NCBI GenBank assembly: GCA_963676165.1
Contig: OY781043.1
Coordinates: 3,224,001-3,288,000 of the forward strand
Reading direction: 5' to 3'
DNA length: 64,000 nucleotides
Origin: JAQIBY01 sp963676165
Lineage (GTDB): Bacteria > Bacteroidota > Bacteroidia > Bacteroidales > ML635J-15
Each line of letters opens with the position of its first letter. Position 1 is the first letter of the stretch. Below, one piece after another: positions 56,004 to 64,000 of this stretch. Made by a program: the position numbers and the translations under genes. The notes under the pieces are model-generated. The model had not been told where the DNA came from, ran no database searches, and was given only the letters and a program-made list of their open reading frames with translations.

Positions 56004-57105
56004 TAACTTAGTAAGTATTTTTGGCACTATAGAAGACCCTAGAAGCCATATAAATCAATTACACAACTTAATTGACATCCTTCTCATAGGAATAATTTCA
56101 GTTATTTGTGGGGCAGAAACATGGAAACAAATGGTTGAGTTTGCAACTTCAAAAGAAGATTTTCTAAGAAAGTTTCTTGATTTGCCAAATGGGATACCCT
56201 CCGAAGACACAATGAATAGAGTGTTTTCATCAATTGACAGCTCTAAATTTGAGAAGTGTTTTATTGATTGGGTTAATACAATATCAGTACTCTCCAAAGG
56301 TCAGGTAATAGCTATTGATGGTAAAACATTAAAAGGAGCAAAAACAAAAGGGAAAAAGTCTCCTGTTCATATGGTTAGTGCTTGGGCAAAGCAAAACAAC
56401 TTAGTCTTAGGACAAGTAAAGGTTAATGAAAAGTCTAATGAAATAACAGCGATTCCTGAGCTTATATACACTTTATTGATAGAAGGAAATATTATTACGA
56501 TTGATGCAATGGGAACCCAAACTAATATTGCAAATAAAATTATTGAAAACGGAGCTGATTACATATTGGCAGTAAAAGAAAATCAAGAACAATTATTAGA
56601 GGAAATTCAAGATGAATTCAGGTTTTCAAAAAATATAGAAATAAGTACAGATATTGACTATGGTCATGGAAGAATTGAAACCAGAAGATGCAGTGTCATA
56701 TCTAAATTTCAATTTATTGAGAATATTGACAATAAATGGAATAATTTAAATCAGATAATCAGAATAGAAAGCATAAGAGAATTTAAGAATAGCGATAAAG
56801 AAGTAGAAAAGTCTATTAGATATTACATTTCAAGCTTAAGGGAAACCCCTGAAAACTACCAGAACAATATCCGTTCTCACTGGGGAGTTGAAAATAAACT
56901 TCATTGGACACTGGATGTTGCATTTTCTGAAGATGCTTCCAGAAAAAGAAATAAAAATGCTGCTCAGAATTATTCTATACTTCTGAAAATTGCACTAAAC
57001 TTATTGAAAAATGAAAAAACAGAAAAACAAGGCATTGCTGGGAAAAGACTTAAAGCAGGATGGAATGAGGATTACTTGCTCAAAGTGTTAAATATAAAAG
57101 TATGA
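55957..57105 (+). pseudogene. ISAs1 transposase separated from its start by IS982
   Basis: From about 56011 the frame encodes an ISAs1/H-repeat transposase: SIFGTIEDPRSH near the N-terminus, VIAIDGKTLKGAK, ITIDAMGTQTNIANKI, and RSHWGVENKLHWTLDVAFSEDAS, all intact to the C-terminus. The first codons before that belong to the end of IS982. The likely native ATG (54954) lies on the other side of the insertion, so expression is probably lost. Confidence 0.88.
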
Positions 57106-57372
57106 GTTTGCCCTGATAACATTAAGGAAACAACTAAAGACACTCTAAAAAAATCATTAGCTTTGTAACAAAAATATTAGCAACAAATAACAACATGAGC
57201 TACTCAAGAAACATCACAAAAGAATAAGTGTTTTATTATTACAGGACACAACATTACATCAACACCTGACATAAATTATTTTTAAACCTTAAAACAACAA
57301 TTTCAACACACAAAACGAGACTGTATTCTGAAGTCTGTCCATAATTCAAACAAATATTAATTTTGTAACATT

Positions 57373-58596
57373 ATGGGAAGAAGAAAAGAAAGTCCTGAGT
57401 ACAAAGCAATGCGTGATTTAGCCTTGGAACAGTTAAAAAGAGGTCAATCGTTAACCGGTAAAGGTGGTGTTTTTGAACCTATTGTTAAAGAGTTTTTAGA
57501 AAGTGCTTTACAAGCAGAGATGGATGCGCACTTGGATCCAGCCGAACGTTCAAGTGGCAATAAGCGCAATGGCAAAGGGCAGAAGACACTTAAAACAGAT
57601 GTAGGAGAGGTAACCATTGAGCCACCTTATGATCGTAATGGCACATTTGAGCCAGAGATAATAAAAAAGCGTCAAACTGTTTTAGCGGATAATTTAGCCC
57701 CCAAGATCATAGGCCTTTATGGTAAAGGGATGAGTCTACGCGATATAGGCCTTTATATTGAGGAGATGTATGATGTGGAGGTTTCTTCTAGCGTTTTAAG
57801 CGAGATTACCGATCGAGTTATACCTCAGGTTAAAGAGTGGCAAAATCGCCCATTAGACGATGTTTATCCGATTGTGTGGCTTGATGCAATGCATTATAAA
57901 GTACGTGATGGAGGGAAGGTGGTTTCCCGTGCAGTTTACAATATTTTATCCGTCAACAAAGAAGGCCGCAAAGAATTGATTGGGATGTATATATCAGAAA
58001 GCGAAGGTGCAAATTTCTGGCTTTCAGTCCTTACAGATTTAAAAAGTCGAGGTGTTAAAGATATTCTAATTGCTTGTACAGATAATCTTTCCGGCTTCTC
58101 TCAAGCCATCTTAAGCATTTTTCCAGAGGCAGAAATACAGAAGTGTATTGTTCATCAAATCAGGAATTCTATTAAATATGTAGCCTCAAAAGACCAGAAG
58201 CCTTTTATGAAAGATCTTAAAAAGGTGTATAAAGCAGCAACAAAGTCGGGAGCTGAAACAGAGCTGCTTAATTTGGAAGATATTTGGGGTAAGAAATATC
58301 CAATTGTGATTAAGTCCTGGAATGAGAACTGGAATGAACTATCCAATTACTTCAAATATGATGAGCCTATTAGAAAACTGATTTACACGACTAATCCTGT
58401 TGAAGGTTTTCATCGTCAGGTCCGTAAAGTAACGAAAACCAAAGGTGCATTTACCAGCGATATGGCGCTGCTTAAGCTCATCTATTTGGTTACTGAAAAT
58501 GTGTCAAAGAAATGGACTCAGCCTCTGCATAACTGGTCACTAACAGTACAACAACTGTGTATTCACTTCGAAGGTCGTTTTAAAATCGAACTCTAA
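57373..58596 (+). CDS. IS256-family (mutator-type) transposase
   Basis: A 407-residue DDE transposase, full length. Asp in PIVWLDAMHYKVRDGG near residue 172, Asp in ACTDNLSGFSQAI near residue 237 and Glu in TNPVEGFHRQVRK near residue 343 are present, with the family's CIVHQIRNSIKYV motif. The strain likely has other copies. A TAATTTTG box just upstream may serve as its promoter. Confidence 0.96.
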   Translation: MGRRKESPEYKAMRDLALEQLKRGQSLTGKGGVFEPIVKEFLESALQAEMDAHLDPAERSSGNKRNGKGQKTLKTDVGEVTIEPPYDRNGTFEPEIIKKRQTVLADNLAPKIIGLYGKGMSLRDIGLYIEEMYDVEVSSSVLSEITDRVIPQVKEWQNRPLDDVYPIVWLDAMHYKVRDGGKVVSRAVYNILSVNKEGRKELIGMYISESEGANFWLSVLTDLKSRGVKDILIACTDNLSGFSQAILSIFPEAEIQKCIVHQIRNSIKYVASKDQKPFMKDLKKVYKAATKSGAETELLNLEDIWGKKYPIVIKSWNENWNELSNYFKYDEPIRKLIYTTNPVEGFHRQVRKVTKTKGAFTSDMALLKLIYLVTENVSKKWTQPLHNWSLTVQQLCIHFEGRFKIEL

Positions 58597-58628
58597 AAAC
58601 AGTGAACCAACTCTAAAAAGCAAAGGAA

Positions 58629-58707
58629 AAATAATTTATAAAACCTGTCAAGGGTATATAAACGGCTTCGTACCTCAGCCGCCCTTGACAGAACCTGTAA
58701 ATTATTT
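58629..58707. repeat. Long imperfect inverted repeat at the IS256 3' end
   Basis: AAATAATTTA (58629-58638) pairs with TAAATTATTT (58698-58707) and, inside, CTGTCAAGGG pairs with CCCTTGACAG, with GGC/GCC nearer the loop. It probably belongs to the element and may end its transcript. Confidence 0.6.
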
Positions 58708-58806
58708 AAGCGGGCTTTTAAGAATTGGTCTCGAAAAAAATATTAATTTTGATTATTCATTAACAAACAACTGGACAGAGTTCAGATTACACTCCCCACA
58801 AAACAA

Positions 58807-59688
58807 ATGAAACGATTTTTCAACATACTATTTTACCTCTCAATAATCATCTTTGTCATTTACCTGACACAAGTCGATTATCTGGTTTTTTCCGACATAC
58901 AGATAAATTACTGGTATCTAGGTCTTGCCATTGTCTTTTTATGGGCAGGATTTTATTTTAGCACGCAAAGTTGGTGGTATGCCTTGAAAATTCATAAAAT
59001 TCACATTCCCCGAAAAACTGGCTTAATCTCACATGGACTTTCGATTTTCGCAAAATATATTCCGGGGAAAGTGTGGGTAATACTAGGCAGAGCAAGTTAT
59101 GTTGCAAAAGATTCAACAATTTCCGGGCGAGACAGCTCCATTGTCTCACTTAAAGAACAACTTATATATATTTTGTGGGGATTAATTATCAGCTTTTTCC
59201 CTTTATTAAAATTAGATAATGCCTGGTATATTCCTTGGATTATTTTTGCAACCATGATTGGAATTGCACTCTTTCTATTTTTCAAACCGCTGCATGAACT
59301 CATTTGCAAACTCACATTAAAATGGTTTAAAAAAGAAATAAATATACCATTACTAAGTCTAAAAGGAGCAGCAAAAATCAGTGGATACATCATCTTTTAC
59401 TGGGCATTATGGATTATTGGTTTCTTTTTTCTGCTTAAAACCATGGGAATAGACAATGCTTTTATTGCATCATTTATATTCCCGGTTAGCGTTGTTTATG
59501 GTATTCTCGCCATTATTATTCCCGGAGGGATTGGTGTACGCGAAGGAATTATTGTTAGTTTTCTAACACTAATGGGTTGCGACCTGGCAACAGCGACTAG
59601 TTTTAGTATCTTAAGCCGGTTATGGTTTATAACGGGAGAAGTTTTTATTTTTCTGATTTCGCTGCTTGCCAAATCAATTAAAGAATAA
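58807..59688 (+). CDS. Flippase-like membrane protein (LPG synthase TM/UPF0104 family)
   Basis: A 293-residue integral membrane protein with about eight helices. The family signature is visible: LSIFAKYIPGKVW near residue 82 and the late IIPGGIGVREGIIVSFL near residue 238, with a charged FSILSRLWFITGEV helix. PF03706 proteins include the MprF flippase part and AglD-like proteins next to glycosyltransferases. Neighbouring GT2 and GT-C genes suggest a role in lipid-linked glycan transfer. It ends 2 nt before the convergent GT2 gene. Confidence 0.85.
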   Translation: MKRFFNILFYLSIIIFVIYLTQVDYLVFSDIQINYWYLGLAIVFLWAGFYFSTQSWWYALKIHKIHIPRKTGLISHGLSIFAKYIPGKVWVILGRASYVAKDSTISGRDSSIVSLKEQLIYILWGLIISFFPLLKLDNAWYIPWIIFATMIGIALFLFFKPLHELICKLTLKWFKKEINIPLLSLKGAAKISGYIIFYWALWIIGFFFLLKTMGIDNAFIASFIFPVSVVYGILAIIIPGGIGVREGIIVSFLTLMGCDLATATSFSILSRLWFITGEVFIFLISLLAKSIKE

Positions 59689-59690
59689 GA

Positions 59691-60788
59691 TTATTTATAC
59701 AGCCTTTCATTGTCCTGAATGTCCATCCACATGGCAAACAAAAGCGATTGAAAGGCACTAATGAACAAAAAGAAAAAAGCAAGCACGGTAACCGGATTTG
59801 CATCAACCCCATTAACAGCATGGCTAATAATTTTCACAAGGAAAGGAACAGAAGCCACAAAAAGCATTATACCAATAAAATACAGCACAAAAAGCGGGTG
59901 AAAATTTCTAACAAAGTACTTTTGCCACAAGCGCTTAAAGAATGACCGCAATAATAACCAAGAAATTTTTGGTATCACTTTTCGAATTTTCATCTTACTC
60001 TGTTCACCCACACGATATACCGGCTTAATAGGAATTTCGCGTAGCGAACATGATGCAATATTTAATTTCACCAACATATCATTTGGCATCCCATATCGTG
60101 GATATATTTTGTACAATTCAATTTTACTTAAGGCAGAGAGTGAAATTGCGGTATAACCAGTTTGAGTATCAGAAACGCGCCAATAACCAGAGGCAATTTT
60201 CGTTAATATCGACAAAACAGAATTTCCAAAAAAACGATGTTTCGGGATTACCATTCGAGCCGATTGGTGAATCAAGCGATTGCCTTTAACATAATCAACA
60301 CCATCGTCAATTACCGGCAAGCAAATTCCTTCCAACTCTGATGGATCCATTTGACCGTCACCAGCCATTACAGCAGTACAATCAATATTCATATCTTTAC
60401 ACCATTTATAGCCAGATGCAATGGCTGCACCAACGCCACCATTATCAATATGATTAATAAGAATTATCCGATCATTATCTGGATTTTTATTTACAATTTC
60501 TGAGCGAGTAAAAAATGATTTTTCTTTTTGATTCATTTCATATACAACCTGCTCAGCTTCGTTATATCTATTTATTTCGGGAATCCGCTCTGCAATAAAC
60601 GCATTGCTGTAATCATTTTTTTCTGATTCGATACATTTTTTAACAACATCAAGTGTTTTATCTTTCGACTTATCGTTCACAATTACAATACGATCGACAA
60701 ATTCAGGCATGGTATCAATTACCATCTCGATTTGAGACTCCTCATTGTAAGCAGGAACAACTACGGCTACAGTTTTATCATTTAACAT
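59691..60788 (-). CDS. Family 2 glycosyltransferase with C-terminal membrane helices
   Basis: A ~365-residue DPMS-like enzyme. The nucleotide-sugar motif VVVPAYNEESQIEMVI, IVNDKSKDKTL, GGVGAAIASGYKWC and the metal-binding AGDGQMDP are present, followed by a substrate loop (SDTQTGYTAIS) and two C-terminal transmembrane helices. It likely transfers a sugar to a polyprenyl phosphate. The in-frame start at 60869 lies upstream of the promoter at 60807-60836, so 60788 is used. Confidence 0.88.
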   Translation of the reverse strand: MLNDKTVAVVVPAYNEESQIEMVIDTMPEFVDRIVIVNDKSKDKTLDVVKKCIESEKNDYSNAFIAERIPEINRYNEAEQVVYEMNQKEKSFFTRSEIVNKNPDNDRIILINHIDNGGVGAAIASGYKWCKDMNIDCTAVMAGDGQMDPSELEGICLPVIDDGVDYVKGNRLIHQSARMVIPKHRFFGNSVLSILTKIASGYWRVSDTQTGYTAISLSALSKIELYKIYPRYGMPNDMLVKLNIASCSLREIPIKPVYRVGEQSKMKIRKVIPKISWLLLRSFFKRLWQKYFVRNFHPLFVLYFIGIMLFVASVPFLVKIISHAVNGVDANPVTVLAFFFLFISAFQSLLFAMWMDIQDNERLYK

Positions 60789-60806
60789 AAAATACTCTTT
60801 AAGTAG

Positions 60807-60836
60807 CAAAACTACAATATTTTCAATTATAAACAA
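60807..60836 (-). promoter_or_regulatory. Predicted promoter of the GT2 gene
   Basis: Minus strand TTG (60834-60836), 19 nt, TAGTTTTG (60807-60814), matching the Bacteroidota consensus. Start near 60800. Confidence 0.55.
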
Positions 60837-60941
60837 CGCAATAATACAAAACAACAAACACTCAAGCATCCAAATAATTTGACAATACTAATATTATCTC
60901 AACGAAGCAGAATAAAACAACGAATGTTTTATAAATAATTA

Positions 60942-60949
60942 TAAATTTG
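60942..60949 (+). promoter_or_regulatory. Possible promoter -7 element for the GT-C-like gene
   Basis: TAAATTTG matches TAnnTTTG, 20 nt before the start codon. No clear -33 box. Confidence 0.4.
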
Positions 60950-60968
60950 TAAGCAAATTAGTTTTCAA

Positions 60969-62741
60969 ATGCATAAAAAGGATTATATAATTTTTATTCT
61001 GCTGTTTCTTTTTCTAATTTTCAAAACATACTGGAACCACAAACCATATGACCTAGGGAATTGGCAACATGAATTATGGGCAGATAGATCAGGATATTAT
61101 ATTTATTTACCTGCAACATTTATTTATGGTTTTGACGGGCAAAAAATGCCAAAAGACATTGATATAAATACAGGAAATGGTTTTAGCATTGATAAAGATT
61201 CTGGTAAGATACAAACAAAATACCCTGCAGGAGTTGCCATCTTACAATCTCCATTTTATGGCATGGCTCACCTAATTACAAAAACATTCAAAATTGACAG
61301 ACACGGCTTTGATCATCCATATTTATTTTTTATGTACATTGGAGCTTCTTTTTATCTAACCATTGGCTTTTTATTATTATTTCTTTTGCTAAAAAAGCGC
61401 TTCTCAAAATGGATTTCTTACCTAACTATATTTCTAATTTTCGTTGGAACAAATTTGTTTTATTATGCAGTAGATGAGATATTGATGTCTCATATATATT
61501 CCTTTTTTTTATTTGCAACTATGATTTGGCTATGGGAGAAAATACTCATTTCAAAAACAAAGAACATTAGGCTTAATGTTTTTTTAGGGATAATTCTGGC
61601 ATTAATAATTCTAGTACGTCCAACAAATGCTGCTTTTATCATCTTCACTCTTTTCTTTTGGAACATTAACTCTTTAACGTCTTTTAAAGCACGAATCAAA
61701 TTAATACTTCAACCACGTTTCATCATCACTACTACACTTATAGGAGCTATCGTACTATCTTCTCAGCTAGCATACTGGCACTATCTTACTGGGAAATTTG
61801 TATATTATTCATACAGTGAAGGATTTAATTGGCTTTCACCACAAATAAAAGAGATATTTTTATCAACCAATAATGGACTACTCCTTTATTCTCCACTTTA
61901 CACTGTTTTAATTCTAAGCACCATACTATCAGCAATACGAAAAGAACTAAATTCTTTTCTAATTCTGGGCATATTTTTAGTAATGACCTATATTTTTGCA
62001 TCATGGGATTGCTGGTATTTTGGCTGCAGCTTTGGACAACGTTCATTCATTGAATATTCATTATTACTAGCATTCCCATTTGCAAGTTTAAATAGTAAGA
62101 TATTAAAAACGAACAACCTAAAATCCATTATAAAAGCTGTTTCTTATGGGTTGCCAATTCTCTACATGTCACTATTTAGCATTCTCATGTCCAACTCATA
62201 TATCGGGTGCTTCTTTGGTGAAACATGGGACTGGAATGAATACAAACGTGTTTTGCACAACAAGAATATCCCTTTGCTTCATTTCAATACTTTTAAATAT
62301 AAAACCGATTTTGAGGCAACACACTATTCGAATTATTTATTAAATACTCATATGATTTCTCACCATCAAGAAGCACATTCTGGGAATAATGTATGCATTA
62401 TGGATAGCACAAACTCATATAGTTTTGCATTTTCAAGAGAATTACGCGCATACAGTTTAGATTCCACTTTTAAGGTTGAAACTTCCTTATGGTATCGAAT
62501 AGAAGAAATAAACAATTCAAATCAATTACATTTAGTCGTGCAGGTTGTTGGAATGAATGAAAGAACAGTTTATTGGAAAAGCATTCCTTTCAAACAAAAC
62601 GAAATAAATAATTGGCAACAGATAAACGCAGTATGTAATATCCCGAAATTTCCGTTACATTTTTCTTTACGAGTATTTGTTTGGAATCAAGGCTCCAGGT
62701 GTTTATTAGACGATTTTGAAATCAAAATTAAAAAAACGTAA
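60969..62741 (+). CDS. Integral membrane protein, GT-C-like
   Basis: A 590-residue protein with about ten helices (for example LLFLFLIFKTYW, YLTIGFLLLFLLLKKR) and an extracytoplasmic C-terminal domain of about 150 residues. The first loop carries acidic residues (WADRSGYYIYLPATF) and a later loop LVRPTNAAF, features seen in GT-C glycosyltransferases that use lipid-linked sugars. No family is certain. It sits between two convergent GT2 genes, which supports a role in glycan or lipid glycosylation. Confidence 0.7.
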   Translation: MHKKDYIIFILLFLFLIFKTYWNHKPYDLGNWQHELWADRSGYYIYLPATFIYGFDGQKMPKDIDINTGNGFSIDKDSGKIQTKYPAGVAILQSPFYGMAHLITKTFKIDRHGFDHPYLFFMYIGASFYLTIGFLLLFLLLKKRFSKWISYLTIFLIFVGTNLFYYAVDEILMSHIYSFFLFATMIWLWEKILISKTKNIRLNVFLGIILALIILVRPTNAAFIIFTLFFWNINSLTSFKARIKLILQPRFIITTTLIGAIVLSSQLAYWHYLTGKFVYYSYSEGFNWLSPQIKEIFLSTNNGLLLYSPLYTVLILSTILSAIRKELNSFLILGIFLVMTYIFASWDCWYFGCSFGQRSFIEYSLLLAFPFASLNSKILKTNNLKSIIKAVSYGLPILYMSLFSILMSNSYIGCFFGETWDWNEYKRVLHNKNIPLLHFNTFKYKTDFEATHYSNYLLNTHMISHHQEAHSGNNVCIMDSTNSYSFAFSRELRAYSLDSTFKVETSLWYRIEEINNSNQLHLVVQVVGMNERTVYWKSIPFKQNEINNWQQINAVCNIPKFPLHFSLRVFVWNQGSRCLLDDFEIKIKKT

Positions 62742-62743
62742 TA

Positions 62744-63469
62744 TTATTTCCTTTTAAAGATATTGTATTTAAGAATACAATAAATCGCGCGAAATCCGTC
62801 TTTAGCACCGATTTTCTTACCTTCATCGTAAGTGCGTCCAAAATAAGAAATACCTACTTCATATATACGAATACCTGGAACCCTCGACAACTTTGCCGTC
62901 ACTTCTGGCTCAAACCCAAACCTTTTCTCTCTTAAGTTTAAGCCTTGAATTATATCTGTACGGACTAATTTGTAACAAGTTTCCATATCAGACAAATTCA
63001 AATTCGTGAACATATTAGAAATACCTGTCAAGAACCTATTCCCAATCGTATGCCAAAAGAAAAGAATACGATGAGGCTGACTTCCCTTAAACCGACTACC
63101 ATAAACCACATCAGCAAACCCATTTATAGCTGGTGACAATAAACGGTTGTATTCATTAGGATCATATTCAAGATCTGCGTCTTGTATAATCAAATACTCC
63201 CCGGTTGCCTTGCTTATCCCTGTATGGATTGCTGCCCCCTTACCCATATTTTTCTCATGTTGAAATAGCTTAACATCTGCATCAGCATGATTCTGAATAT
63301 ATTTATTTGCAATCACACCTGTATTATCGGTGGAGCAATCATTTACAATAATTATTTCTTTATCAATACTATTGATAAGTTCAACAGATAAAACCTTGTT
63401 AAGTATATCAATCAATGTTGATTCTTCATTATATGCGGGAATAATAATTGTGATTTTACTAATATCCAT
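62744..63469 (-). CDS. Family 2 glycosyltransferase, dolichol-phosphate-mannose-synthase type
   Basis: A 241-residue soluble GT2 enzyme: IIIPAYNEESTLIDIL, IVNDCSTDNTG, NMGKGAAIHTGISKATG and the catalytic IIQDADLEYDPNEY, followed by GFEPEVTAKL and the terminal GRTYDEGKKIGAKDG. This set is typical of polyprenyl-phosphate mannose/glucose transferases without membrane helices. It would supply lipid-linked sugar to the GT-C-like protein next to it (inference). Confidence 0.92.
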   Translation of the reverse strand: MDISKITIIIPAYNEESTLIDILNKVLSVELINSIDKEIIIVNDCSTDNTGVIANKYIQNHADADVKLFQHEKNMGKGAAIHTGISKATGEYLIIQDADLEYDPNEYNRLLSPAINGFADVVYGSRFKGSQPHRILFFWHTIGNRFLTGISNMFTNLNLSDMETCYKLVRTDIIQGLNLREKRFGFEPEVTAKLSRVPGIRIYEVGISYFGRTYDEGKKIGAKDGFRAIYCILKYNIFKRK

Positions 63470-63662
63470 AATTCACATTCTTAAAAACTAGTATACTCCT
63501 TTTAGTTGGGCAATTTTAACAATTATTATTCACTTTCAAAAACAATTATCATTGTTTATTTCGACAACAAACACATACATATTAATCAGTTTAAAAAACT
63601 TGAATCACTCACTAAGCAATAAAATCGACTAAGTTATATTTATTTTAACATAAAATTTTTGA

Positions 63663-63670
63663 TACTTTTG
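63663..63670 (+). promoter_or_regulatory. Possible promoter -7 element of the last gene
   Basis: TACTTTTG matches TAnnTTTG, 22 nt before the ATG at 63692. -33 box not clear. Confidence 0.4.
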
Positions 63671-63691
63671 TTCCAAATAAAAAATATAAAT

Positions 63692-64000
63692 ATGAATCGC
63701 GAATTGAATTTTTTCCAAAAAGCAATACATTTCATAATAACAACGTTATTACTATCTTCACCTGCCTTATACAACAGATTCCCTCTTGTTTACTATGATA
63801 CAGGTCAATACATATCAACCTCTATTGATTTACTGCCAGTTAACACATGCCCGATGGGCTACAGTTTTTTCATAAGAGCCTTTTCTTGGCAAGCCAGCCT
63901 TTGGCCTGTTGTTTTCATGCAAGCCTTTCTTATTTCTTTCTATATTTTTCATGTAATAAAAATCATTTTTCAAGACAAGGATATATATATTAAGCATTTT
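63692..64000 (+). CDS. Membrane protein, N-terminal part
   Basis: An open frame runs from ATG 63692 to the window end (103 residues). It has a hydrophobic first helix (FIITTLLLSSPALY), an acidic loop YYDTGQYISTSIDLL resembling the first extracytoplasmic loop of GT-C-like proteins, and a second hydrophobic segment (VVFMQAFLISFYIFHV). The family is unknown; the context is glycan synthesis. Confidence 0.65.
   Translation, partial: MNRELNFFQKAIHFIITTLLLSSPALYNRFPLVYYDTGQYISTSIDLLPVNTCPMGYSFFIRAFSWQASLWPVVFMQAFLISFYIFHVIKIIFQDKDIYIKHF

Larger units (their letters stand above)
54851..57115 (+). mobile_element. ISAs1-family element, interrupted by IS982
   Basis: The ends are inverted repeats of CAGGGCAAACTCATACTT (54851-54868 and, reversed, 57098-57115). 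Ten-bp flanks ATAACTTTAA (54841-54850) and ATAACATTAA (57116-57125) differ at one base and look like an aged target duplication. Without the nested IS982 copy the element would be about 1.23 kb, normal for ISAs1. Confidence 0.88.
57317..58732 (+). mobile_element. IS256-family element (ends approximate)
   Basis: About 1.4 kb around an intact transposase. Putative ends share GAGAC and a following ATTCT (left 57317, right reversed at 58732), but I found no matching target duplication, so the limits are tentative. Confidence 0.6.

Noticed and set aside
57309..58740. Target duplication for the IS256 element
   Set aside because: The 8-bp flanks of the best candidate ends do not match; the shared AAATATTAATTTTG on both sides looks like two promoter-type sequences rather than a duplication.
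1..64000. CRISPR array, prophage or integrase gene
   Set aside because: No regularly spaced repeats, cas genes, phage structural genes or tyrosine/serine integrase frames were seen; the tail-fibre-like protein is a surface protein in an RHS operon.

Overview
The window looks like a chromosome segment of an anaerobic or facultatively anaerobic Bacteroidota, probably of the Bacteroidales/Marinilabiliales type. The evidence is indirect but consistent: AT-rich DNA, type IX secretion (T9SS) C-terminal sorting domains, a PorV/PorQ-like barrel, a TonB receptor with a carboxypeptidase-like N-terminal domain, the Bacteroidota promoter signature (TTTG, 19-21 nt, TAnnTTTG) in front of many genes, two-subunit-like ManA/HppA housekeeping genes typical of the phylum, and few Shine-Dalgarno sequences. 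No species can be named from the sequence alone.

0-2.3 kb: a cut EamA transporter and ruvC on the plus strand, then greA-HIT on the minus strand. 2.4-15.8 kb: one large minus-strand surface/secretion operon. A TonB-dependent receptor, broken by a frameshift, is followed by a giant T9SS cargo protein, a PorV-like outer-membrane barrel and a second giant cargo paralogue. 15.8-25.2 kb: small envelope proteins, an atypical Rieske-like lipoprotein, ribF-ahcY, a TlpA-like lipoprotein, an M1 peptidase, lpxH and an extracellular thioredoxin-like T9SS cargo.

25.2-31.6 kb: membrane pyrophosphatase hppA, then tig-clpP-clpX and tRNA-Leu. 31.7-34.4 kb: tRNA-Lys with a duplicated 3' end, two decayed genes, lptB and a structured non-coding stretch. 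34.4-40.8 kb: a four-gene redox operon (NuoE-like, NuoF-like, a 1198-residue GltD/ferredoxin/molybdopterin-fold fusion and a ferritin-like protein) that resembles an electron-bifurcating transhydrogenase. 41-43.4 kb: manA, udk and a 3'-5' exonuclease.

43.5-58.7 kb is an accessory island. It holds an IS66-type element with perfect 8-bp target duplications, a secreted RHS/SpvB polymorphic toxin of 2101 residues with a candidate immunity gene and two companion surface-protein genes under one promoter, an IS982 element inserted inside an ISAs1 element (both with recognisable target duplications), and an IS256 element. 58.8-64 kb returns to envelope glycan genes: a flippase-like membrane protein, two family-2 glycosyltransferases, a GT-C-like membrane protein and the start of another membrane protein.

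The items most worth following up are the RHS toxin cassette, the fused redox operon, the paired T9SS cargo/PorV operon, the structured RNA-like segment at 2.44-2.61 kb, and the hairpin at the very 5' end of the greA transcript.
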